A stretch of DNA of 64,000 nt, from NCBI RefSeq assembly GCF_036075115.1, contig NZ_CP107958.1:1674001-1738000 (forward strand), given 5' to 3'. Positions within the stretch are counted from its first letter, which is position 1. Every line of letters starts with the position of its first letter. The notes under the pieces were generated by a model, which worked only from the letters and a program-made list of their open reading frames with translations, was not told the DNA's origin and made no database searches. This stretch comes from Streptomyces sp. NBC_00377 (lineage in GTDB: Bacteria; Actinomycetota; Actinomycetes; Streptomycetales; Streptomycetaceae). Below are positions 58,126 through 64,000 of this stretch, one piece after another. The position numbers and the translations under genes were made by a program.

Positions 58126-58974
58126 ATGACCCTTCTCGCGACCGGTACGGACGCCGCCTCCGCCAGCCCCGTCGGCCAGGGTGTGGGCCCGCTGCTGCGG
58201 GCCTGGCGGGAGCGGCGGCGGCTGAGTCAGCTCGAGCTGGCGCTGCGCGCCGACTCCTCGGCCCGGCACATCAGTTTCGTCGAGACGGGCCGGTCCCGGC
58301 CCAGCGAGGAGATGGTGCTGCGGCTCGCCGAGCACCTCGACGTGCCCGTCCGTGAGCGCAACGCGCTGCTCCTGGCGGCCGGTCACGCCCCGCGCTACCC
58401 GCAGACCCCACTGGACGATCCGGCGCTGGACGCGTTGCGCGCCGGCCTGGAAAGGCTGCTCCGGGGCTACGAGCCGTATCCGGCGCTGGTGATGGACGCG
58501 CGGTACGACGTAGTGGCGGCCAACCGCGGGATCACCATGCTGCTGGACGGCATCCCGGAGTCGTTGCTCGAGCCGCCGCTCAACGCGATGCGTCTGACCC
58601 TCCACCCGCGGGGTCTCGCACCGCGCATCCGCAACCTGCGGGAGTGGCGCGGTCACCTGCTCGCCCAGATGGAGCGGCAGATCGCCCTGTACCGGTCGGC
58701 GCCGCTGCGGGAGTTGTACGAGGAGGTCGCCGGGTACCCGGTGGCGGAGGGCCGGCCGGCGGCGGAAGCCGGGCGGGCGGCCGAACCGGCTGAGCCCGTC
58801 CCCCACTTCGCGCTGCCGATGCTGATCGAGCACGAGGGGCGGGTGCTCTCCTTCATCTCGTCCGTCTCCACCTTCAACACCCCCATGGACGTGACCGTGG
58901 CCGAGCTGGCCGTCGAGACGTTCCTGCCCGCGGACCCGGCCACGGTCAAGTACCTGCGTTCGCTGATCGACTGA
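58126..58974 (+). CDS. Helix-turn-helix transcriptional regulator with MmyB-like ligand-binding domain
   Basis: 282 residues. The N-terminal HTH is LLRAWRERRRLSQLELALRADSSARHISFVETGRSRPSEEMVLRLAEHLDVP (about 20-75). The rest is an MmyB-like domain (GYEPYPALVMDARYDVVAANRG; ALPMLIEHEGRVLSFISSVSTFNTPMDVTVAELAVETFLP), a PAS-like fold that binds fatty-acid-like ligands in known members. Such regulators usually control the neighbouring divergent oxidoreductase or methyltransferase gene. The ATG at 58126 is chosen because the long upstream frame is low-complexity. Confidence 0.9.
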   Translation: MTLLATGTDAASASPVGQGVGPLLRAWRERRRLSQLELALRADSSARHISFVETGRSRPSEEMVLRLAEHLDVPVRERNALLLAAGHAPRYPQTPLDDPALDALRAGLERLLRGYEPYPALVMDARYDVVAANRGITMLLDGIPESLLEPPLNAMRLTLHPRGLAPRIRNLREWRGHLLAQMERQIALYRSAPLRELYEEVAGYPVAEGRPAAEAGRAAEPAEPVPHFALPMLIEHEGRVLSFISSVSTFNTPMDVTVAELAVETFLPADPATVKYLRSLID

Positions 58975-59084
58975 TGAATGATCAGCTTCCGTTTTCCGAT
59001 GAACGTTCGACTCCGTTCCGGTGGCAACGGGGCCTGGACGTGACACACTGGCCCGCGTGTCTCGACGCGTAGGGGAGACGTGGG

Positions 59085-59948
59085 GTGAGTGAGCGACGGC
59101 CCGCACCCACGGTGGGCCAGGTGGTGCTGGGCAGGCGGCTCCAGGAGCTGCGCGAGGCGGCGGGGCTGGGCCGCGACGAGGCGGCCCGCGCACTGCGGGT
59201 GGCCCCCGCGACCGTACGGCGGATGGAAACGGCCGACGTCGCCCTCAAGGTGCCCTACGTGCAGGTGCTGTTGAACGCGTACGGCGTCTCCGCCGCGGAG
59301 ACCGAGGCGTTCGTCTCTCTCACCGAGGAGGCGAACCGGCCCGGCTGGTGGCAGCGCTACCACGACGTGCTGCCGGAGTGGTTCAGCCTGTACGTCAGCC
59401 TGGAGGGCGCGGCCCGGCTGATCCGCTCGTACGAACCGCACTTCGTCCCCGGGCTGCTCCAGACGGAGGCGTACGCCCGGGCGGTCCTGGAGGCGGGGAC
59501 CGTGGGGCAGACGACCCCGGAGTCGATCGAGCGGCACGTGTCGCTGCGGCTGGCGCGCCAGCGGCTGCTGGAGAGCGACGACCCGCCCCATCTGTGGGTG
59601 GTCATGGACGAGACGGTGCTGCGCCGGCCGGTGAGCGTCGACGCCACCGTGATGGCCGAACAGCTCGACAGACTCGTCGAGTTCGCCGAGCGGGACCGGA
59701 TCACCCTTCAGGTGTCCGAGTTCGCGGCCGGCCCGCATCCGGGAACGTCAGCGCCGTTCTCCCTGTTCCGCTTCGCCGAACCCGAACTGCCGGACATGGT
59801 CGTGACGGAGTACCTGACCGGCGCCCTGTACCTCGACGACCGCAAGGAGGTCTCCGCGCATCTGGAGGTCCTCGACCACATGACGACGCACGCCGCGTCC
59901 GCGCACCGCACGAAGAAGATCCTGCGGGACGCCCGCGGAAGCCTCTGA
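59085..59948 (+). CDS. Scr1-type XRE regulator (HTH + DUF5753)
   Basis: 287 residues. The HTH is VLGRRLQELREAAGLGRDEAARALRVAPATVRRMETADVALKVPYVQVLLNAYGV (about 12-66), followed by DUF5753 (EEANRPGWWQRYHDVLPEWFSLYVSLEGAARLIRSYEPHFVPGLLQTEAYAR; DETVLRRPV; VSEFAAGPHPGTSAPFSLFRF). These proteins usually sit beside a small DUF397 partner in a toxin/antitoxin-like or differentiation-control pair; none is present on either side here. The GTG follows AGGGGAGACG. Confidence 0.9.
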   Translation: MSERRPAPTVGQVVLGRRLQELREAAGLGRDEAARALRVAPATVRRMETADVALKVPYVQVLLNAYGVSAAETEAFVSLTEEANRPGWWQRYHDVLPEWFSLYVSLEGAARLIRSYEPHFVPGLLQTEAYARAVLEAGTVGQTTPESIERHVSLRLARQRLLESDDPPHLWVVMDETVLRRPVSVDATVMAEQLDRLVEFAERDRITLQVSEFAAGPHPGTSAPFSLFRFAEPELPDMVVTEYLTGALYLDDRKEVSAHLEVLDHMTTHAASAHRTKKILRDARGSL

Positions 59949-60317
59949 ACACCCGCCCCCGCCCTGCTCGCCGAACTCCTGACTCCCTCCTTTCGCCGTC
60001 CCGGTCGCCGGTCGGCGACCGGACCCCCGAAGACGTGGCGGTCCCGGCCGAGGGCATCGTGCCCGTGTACGCGGGAGTCGCCCGTAGGCCGTGAGGCCCT
60101 ACACCGTCCCGCCCGCGAGGTCGGGGCCGTACCCGGGTCGCGCTCGCGGGCTGCGAGGCCGTACGGGGTCTCGCCCGGCTCCGCGGGACGCGGGCGGGAC
60201 CGTCGGGAGGTCCCGTGAAGGCACCGCTCGCACACCGGCCTCTGCGGCCCGCTCCGGTAGCATCGGTGACCGCGAGTCGACGTGGCTTCACTGTCGGGCA
60301 CTGCGGGGGAAGCGGGC
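59949..60317. other. Intergenic region upstream of the beta-helix gene
   Basis: No gene is supported in 369 bases. It contains the terminator-like hairpin at 60001-60022, a second hairpin CGGGACC-N7-GGTCCCG at 60195-60215, and presumably the promoter of the two-gene beta-helix unit. Confidence 0.7.
60001..60022 (+). terminator. Palindromic hairpin after the Scr1-type gene
   Basis: A perfect 22-base inverted repeat (CCGGTCGCCG, GT, CGGCGACCGG). With a realistic 4-6-base loop it still forms an 8-9-base stem. It lies 53 bases after the regulator stop. Confidence 0.6.
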
Positions 60318-62105
60318 ATGGTCAAGAGGTACCTGGTGTCGCCGCGCGGGGGCCGGGGCGCCCACCCCGACATCGGGTCCGCGCTGCGCGCCGCGAGCGC
60401 CCGGGGCCGGCCGGCCCGGGTGGAGATCGCTCCCGGCCGGTACGAGGAGTCGCTCACCGTGCGGGGCGAGATCGAGCTCACGGCCCTCGGTGACGCCGGC
60501 TCCGTCGTGGTGACCCGGCCCCGCGGCACGGTGCTGGACGTCTCGGGGTCGGTCGTGGTCCGCGGCCTCGTGCTGGTCGGCCGTGACGCCGACGCGGGCG
60601 TCGTCGACTGCCACGCGGGCGCCCTCACCCTCGACCGGGTGGAGATCCGGGCGCACAACGGGGTCTGCGCGCACGCCCGGCCGGGCACCTCCATGACGTT
60701 GACCGACAGCGGATTCCGGTACGGCCGCACGGTCTTCGCGGGTTCCTCGGGGCGCGTCGAACGCTGTCTGTTCACCGCCGCCGCCGACAACGCGGTCGCG
60801 GTGATCGAGAGCGCCCGGGTGACGGTCCTCGACAGCCGGATCGACGGCAGCCGGATCCACGGCGTACGCGTCAGCGACGCCTGGGCCCACCTTTCCGGAT
60901 GCGACCTCACCGGCACCGAGAAGGCGGCCGTCATGGCGGACACGCAGGCGGAGCTGACCGTCGAGGGGTGCACGGTCCACGGCGTGCACATGGCGGGACT
61001 GGCCTTCGTCGAACAGTCCCGGGGTGCGGTGCGCGGCACGCGTGTCACCGACGCCGAGAACGGCATCCTGGTGGCGAGCGGCGCCGACCCTTCGGTGCAC
61101 GGCTGTGTGTTCGCCGACTGCCGCGACACCGGCATCCATGTGCAGGACTCGGGCCGTGGCACGTTCGAGGACTGCGAGATCCTCGGCGCGGGGAACGTCG
61201 GGGTGCTGTCGACCCGGGGCGGCGCCCCGCAGGTGAACGGCTGCCGCGTCTCGGGAGGCAATGTCGGCGTCGCCGTCACCGAGAAGGCCAGGGGCCGGTT
61301 CAGCCGCCTCGACGTCCGGGACCTGACCGGCATCGCACTGCGGGTCTGGGACGAGAGCAAGGCCGGGTTCACACAGGTCCGCGTCGAGCGCTGCCCGTTC
61401 GGCCTGGAGACCCGCGGCAACGGGGGCACGACGGCCGAGCTCACCGACGCGAGGCTCCTCGACTTCGACATGGCCGCCGTGGCGGCCGTCGGCCAGTCCC
61501 GTGTGACGCTGAAGGGGGTTTCGGCGGAGCGCGGGCTGCTGGGGTTCGGGGTCGGCGAGGAGGCACAGCTGCACGTGCACGACAGCGAGGTCTCGGCCGT
61601 GAGCACCGGTGGGGCGCTGGCGTTCGGCACCGCGCGGCTCGTGGCGCGCAACCTCACCGTCACCGGCGCGGAGTCGTACGGCCTGTGCGGAACAGGGTCC
61701 GCGTACCTGGACGTCGCCGACAGCCGTTTCGACGACTGCGCGGCCACCGGCCTGCGCTTCGACGACGCCTGCGGCGGGCGGCTGGCGGACTGTGACGTGG
61801 CCGGGACGACGGGACTGGCCGTGCAGCACAACGGCCGCGTCAAACTCGTCGGGCTCCGCACCTCGCTGCCGGTCAGGGAGATCACGGAGCCGGCCCCGCC
61901 GCCGACCGTCGTCAACCACTACCACGGCCCGGTCTTCGTCGAGGCCGTCCACAGCGCCCAGTTGGCGTGGAACAACACCAACGTCGTCCAGCAGCAGGGC
62001 ACCGCGGGCGAGCACGGCGGTCGGGGCACACCGAGCGCGCAGGACACCCAGAGCCACCAGAGCGCCCAGAGCGCCCAGAGCGACAAGGACGGAGCCGGCC
62101 GATGA
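60318..62105 (+). CDS. Right-handed parallel beta-helix protein with a C-terminal shared (homotypic) motif
   Basis: 595 residues from the ATG at 60318 (MVKRYLVSPRGG), supported by GGGGGAAGC; the frame is open 12 codons further. No signal peptide is seen. Residues about 10-520 are a series of short parallel beta-helix repeats (pectin-lyase-like: GVRVSDAWAHLSGCDLTG, GILVASGADPSVHGCVFADC, GIHVQDSGRGTFEDCEIL, GVLSTRGGAPQVNGCRVSGG). After a PAPPP linker comes a motif at 534-560 (HYHGPVF ... VHSAQLAWNN ... QQQ) that recurs at the head of the overlapping next gene. The tail is Gln/Ser/Gly-rich. It looks like an intracellular sensor or scaffold, not a secreted lyase. Confidence 0.85.
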   Translation: MVKRYLVSPRGGRGAHPDIGSALRAASARGRPARVEIAPGRYEESLTVRGEIELTALGDAGSVVVTRPRGTVLDVSGSVVVRGLVLVGRDADAGVVDCHAGALTLDRVEIRAHNGVCAHARPGTSMTLTDSGFRYGRTVFAGSSGRVERCLFTAAADNAVAVIESARVTVLDSRIDGSRIHGVRVSDAWAHLSGCDLTGTEKAAVMADTQAELTVEGCTVHGVHMAGLAFVEQSRGAVRGTRVTDAENGILVASGADPSVHGCVFADCRDTGIHVQDSGRGTFEDCEILGAGNVGVLSTRGGAPQVNGCRVSGGNVGVAVTEKARGRFSRLDVRDLTGIALRVWDESKAGFTQVRVERCPFGLETRGNGGTTAELTDARLLDFDMAAVAAVGQSRVTLKGVSAERGLLGFGVGEEAQLHVHDSEVSAVSTGGALAFGTARLVARNLTVTGAESYGLCGTGSAYLDVADSRFDDCAATGLRFDDACGGRLADCDVAGTTGLAVQHNGRVKLVGLRTSLPVREITEPAPPPTVVNHYHGPVFVEAVHSAQLAWNNTNVVQQQGTAGEHGGRGTPSAQDTQSHQSAQSAQSDKDGAGR

Positions 62106-62512
62106 ACGACCCGCAGCAGGTGCACCATTACGACGGTCCCGTGTTCAACGGGGGCGTGTCGAACTCCCAGTTCGCCTGGAACAACGAGACGGCCACCCAG
62201 AACCAGCAGCTCAACAACAACGCGGTCGCCGAGGGGCACGAGGCCCTCGCGACGCTGGTGACCGAACTGCTCCGGCAACTGCCCGCGGCCGGTCTCGGCG
62301 ACCGGGAGCGCGAGGACGCCGAGAGCGCGGCACAGGAGGTCCTCGCGGAGATCACCGGCCCGGAGTCACCCGAGCCGGGAAGGCTCCGCCGCGCGGTGAC
62401 CATGCTCAAGGGCGCCCTGGCGCCCGTCGCGACCGGCCTCGCGGCCGGGACGGCGGTGGGAGCGCAGGAGTGGGCCCAGTCGGCGATCAGGGGGCTCACG
62501 GGGCTCGTCTGA
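62102..62512 (+). CDS. Small effector-like protein with N-terminal shared motif and hydrophobic C-terminus
   Basis: 136 residues; the ATG overlaps the beta-helix stop (ATGA), so the two are coupled. Residues 9-36 carry the motif HYDGPVF ... VSNSQFAWNN ... QNQQ, which matches the C-terminal motif of the upstream protein at 14 of 27 positions, followed by Asn/Gln-rich residues. A helical middle (about 45-95) is charged. The last about 40 residues (LKGALAPVATGLAAGTAVGAQEW) are hydrophobic and Gly/Ala-rich, like membrane-inserting effectors. No family is recognised. The arrangement suggests receptor-effector recognition through identical motifs; this is inference. Confidence 0.8.
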   Translation: MNDPQQVHHYDGPVFNGGVSNSQFAWNNETATQNQQLNNNAVAEGHEALATLVTELLRQLPAAGLGDREREDAESAAQEVLAEITGPESPEPGRLRRAVTMLKGALAPVATGLAAGTAVGAQEWAQSAIRGLTGLV

Positions 62513-62519
62513 ACGCACG

Positions 62520-62568
62520 CCGGGGCGCGGCGGCCGGGTACCACCGGGTACCGGCTCCCGCGCCCCGG
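62520..62568. terminator. Bidirectional hairpin between the effector-like gene and the OsmC gene
   Basis: The arms CCGGGGCGCG (62520-62529) and CGCGCCCCGG (62559-62568) are perfect 10-base complements; the loop holds further inverted repeats around GGTACC. It lies between converging genes. Confidence 0.75.
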
Positions 62569-62584
62569 ATCCCGGAGCGGTGGC

Positions 62585-63010
62585 TCAGGCGAGCTTGGCC
62601 GACAGGGTGATGGTCGTGCCGGTGAGCGCCTGGCTGACCGGGCAGTTCTTCTTGGCGTCCTCGGCAGCGGCGGCGAACGCGTCGTCGTCGAGGCCCGGAA
62701 CGGTGCCCTCCACCGTCAGGTGGATGCCGGTGATGCCCTCTCCCGGCTGGAAGGTGACGTCCGCCGAGGTGACGAGCTTGGTGGGCGGGGTGCCCGCGCC
62801 GGCCAGGCCGTGCGACAGCGCCATGGAGAAGCAGCTGGAGTGGGCGGCGGCGATCAGCTCCTCCGGGCTGGTCTTGCCGTTCGCCTGCTCGGCGCGCGAC
62901 GGCCACGACACCGGCTGCTGACCGATGCCGGAGGAGTCGAAGGTCACGACCCCGTTGCCCTCGAGCAGGTTGCCTTCCCAGACCGTGTGTGCGGAGCGCG
63001 TGGTAGCCAC
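62585..63010 (-). CDS. OsmC family peroxiredoxin
   Basis: 141 residues. Both redox cysteines are present: C60 (AAAHSSCFSMALS) and C123 (KKNCPVSQAL), with the OsmC pattern SPEELIAAAH. Members reduce organic hydroperoxides using thiols. The GTG start follows GGAAGAACC. It lies beside no obvious redox regulator, and the gene stands alone between a terminator and the gap at 63011-63228. Confidence 0.93.
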   Translation of the reverse strand: MATTRSAHTVWEGNLLEGNGVVTFDSSGIGQQPVSWPSRAEQANGKTSPEELIAAAHSSCFSMALSHGLAGAGTPPTKLVTSADVTFQPGEGITGIHLTVEGTVPGLDDDAFAAAAEDAKKNCPVSQALTGTTITLSAKLA

Positions 63011-63088
63011 GGTTCTTCCTTTCGCATGGGGGTGTGCAGGGGGATCCCGTCGGGCGGGTTTCCGTGCCCCATCCGATCACACTCCGCG

Positions 63089-63228
63089 TCACCGCACCCT
63101 GAACACCGGCCCCAACGCGGTGAACGGCAGCCGTCGGCCCTGCGGGATCAGGTACACGTGCTCGCGCCGGACCCGCAGCACGTCGCACCGGCCGTCGGTG
63201 AGGACGAGCGGCGGCGCGCAGCCAGTTT
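63089..63228 (-). pseudogene. Possible coding remnant between the OsmC and phosphatase genes
   Basis: On the minus strand a frame without its own start reads protein-like (LVLTDGRCDVLRVRREHVYLIPQGRR ... LGPVFRV) and stops with TGA at 63089-63091. It is in a different frame from the neighbouring phosphatase C-terminus and from the frame of OsmC. It may be the tail of a decayed gene or of a frameshifted phosphatase extension. No family is recognised and confidence is low. Confidence 0.25.
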
Positions 63229-64000
63229 TCAGGCGGCGCGTTCCTCCGGTGCCGTCCCGAGCGGTATTTGGGGTCCGTCGGACTCGCGCAGCCAGCGGCG
63301 CAGGACGCGGTGCACGTGCTCCGCGCCGGCCAGTTCCTCGTGGTCCTCGACGGGTGCGGACAGCTCGAGCGGGGACAGCAGGAACGGCCGGGACTGGGCG
63401 CCGCCGAGGCCGCCGTGGGAGCCGATCTGCTCCTCGAAGGCGAGGACCTCGCCGTCGGCCGGGTCATGGAAGGAGTTGACCATGATGTCGGCGGTGTGCG
63501 GGAAGGAGTGGGTGCGGCGCACCGCGTCGGCGGCGCCGGGCCCGAACGCGGCCAGCGGGCCGGGCGTCCGGTCGAGTCGGTCCAGCGGGATCTCCGCGCC
63601 GTGCGCGCCGAGGACGACGCCCCCGTGGTCCTCGCTGCGCACGAGGAGGAAGCCGATGCCGGGGTGGTTGGCGAGGGTGGTCAGCAGGCCGGGGTGGCGG
63701 GCGTCGATCTCCTCCCTGCTCATCCGGTGGGGCACGTCCGGGAAGGAGATCAGGCCGAGGTTCCCCGAGGCCAGCACGATCGGCTCCGAGCGGCGGCCGG
63801 ACGGACGGTGGCGGCCGCCGCCCTCCTCGACGGGCCGGCGCAGCGCGGCGCGGACGGCAGCCCGGGCCTCGGCTCCGCTGTGGGTGCGTTCCGCCCTGCG
63901 CGGCACGGGCAGCCCGCAGCCGGCCCGCACCAGGTCGCCGAGGGTGAGGCCGTAGCGGGTGCGGAACGTTTCGCCCGGGCTCTGGCCGTGGTCGGAGAGG
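63229..64000 (-). CDS. Alkaline-phosphatase superfamily protein, C-terminal part, runs off the window
   Basis: The frame is open to the right edge. The first visible residues on the minus strand (LSDHGQSPGETF, about 63964-63998) match the metal-binding DHGQ motif of alkaline phosphatase superfamily phosphodiesterases. Further motifs are SGNLGLISFPDVPHRMSREEI and HSFPHTADIMVNSFHDPADGEVLAFEEQIGSHGGLGGAQSRPFLL, typical of Streptomyces membrane-linked (phage-holin-annotated) phosphatases whose N-terminal helices would be outside the window. The catalytic Thr/Ser region is not visible. The full length cannot be given. Confidence 0.75.
   Translation of the reverse strand, partial: LSDHGQSPGETFRTRYGLTLGDLVRAGCGLPVPRRAERTHSGAEARAAVRAALRRPVEEGGGRHRPSGRRSEPIVLASGNLGLISFPDVPHRMSREEIDARHPGLLTTLANHPGIGFLLVRSEDHGGVVLGAHGAEIPLDRLDRTPGPLAAFGPGAADAVRRTHSFPHTADIMVNSFHDPADGEVLAFEEQIGSHGGLGGAQSRPFLLSPLELSAPVEDHEELAGAEHVHRVLRRWLRESDGPQIPLGTAPEERAA

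Noticed and set aside
57834..58127. 97-codon minus-strand frame between the pterin dehydratase and MmyB-like genes
   Set aside because: Its ATG overlaps the start of the MmyB-like gene, there is no family-like pattern, and the composition is Ala/Gly/Arg-rich.
60282..60317. GTG start at 60282 for the beta-helix protein
   Set aside because: It would add 12 residues, but the ATG at 60318 has a better-placed GGGGGAAG ribosome site and gives an N-terminus that leads straight into the beta-helix strands.

Overview
The window is high-GC DNA of a Streptomyces chromosome. Supporting signs are the very high GC content, frequent GTG/TTG starts, stop/start overlaps of the ATGA type, a conservon with a CYP157-like P450, twin-arginine signal peptides, CBM2-bearing cellulases with a CebR operator, and an Scr1-type regulator. 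Genes are dense and the only RNA gene found is a tRNA-Leu(GAG). No insertion sequence, integrase, CRISPR array or replication origin was seen. The first and last genes run off the window.

Layout. (1) 1-5728, plus strand: a hydroxyproline catabolic locus with three subunits of an FAD/[2Fe-2S] amino-acid (probably D-hydroxyproline) dehydrogenase, a DapA-family 1-pyrroline-4-hydroxy-2-carboxylate deaminase, a two-cysteine 4-hydroxyproline epimerase and a GntR/FCD regulator. A shared motif lies upstream of both the deaminase and the regulator. A flavin monooxygenase follows (5972-7279). (2) 7448-11312, minus: conservon cvnABCD plus a P450 without the ExxR motif. (3) 11732-11816: tRNA-Leu. (4) 12150-21284, minus: a Tat-secreted TIM-barrel protein, then a tightly overlapping ebo-type operon (EboF, EboE, EboB and EboA homologues, an extra TIM-barrel protein, an EboC/UbiA prenyltransferase and an inositol-phosphate-synthase homologue). 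EboD is absent. (5) 21449-34006, minus: a sugar locus with a ThuA/DUF1080 protein, a sorbosone-dehydrogenase-like propeller protein, a TIM-barrel isomerase, a Gfo/Idh oxidoreductase, a RbsBCA-type ABC importer, a ROK regulator and a GntR regulator. The families point to oxidised (3-keto) glycoside metabolism. (6) 34233-46112: mixed metabolism, including a FabH-like synthase, an OFA-type MFS carrier with its 45-residue companion, a formate dehydrogenase remnant beside fdhD, an isochorismatase-fold hydrolase, an SBF-type transporter divergent from a LysR gene, a long-chain acyl-CoA ligase, an aldo/keto reductase, an SDR and a His-rich methyltransferase. (7) 46383-55958: a cellulose/xyloglucan island with secreted GH6, GH5, GH48 and GH74 enzymes, each with a CBM2; a perfect CebR box sits between the divergent GH5 and GH48 genes. 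(8) 56067-64000: a small Tat-exported protein, a methyltransferase, pterin carbinolamine dehydratase, MmyB-like and Scr1-like regulators, a beta-helix protein overlapping a 136-residue protein, an OsmC protein, and the C-terminal end of an alkaline-phosphatase-superfamily protein.

The best candidate for an undescribed system is the two-gene unit at 60318-62512. The tail of the beta-helix protein and the head of the small partner carry the same short Gly/Asn/Gln-rich motif, which suggests homotypic, possibly amyloid-type, signalling. Second is the ebo operon in which an Ino1-type cyclase stands where EboD would be expected. Third is the 3-keto-glycoside locus. Several strong non-coding signals are also recorded: tandem palindromes upstream of the His-rich methyltransferase gene, a perfect 20-bp palindrome upstream of the SDR, a LysR box, and long GC-only terminator hairpins.
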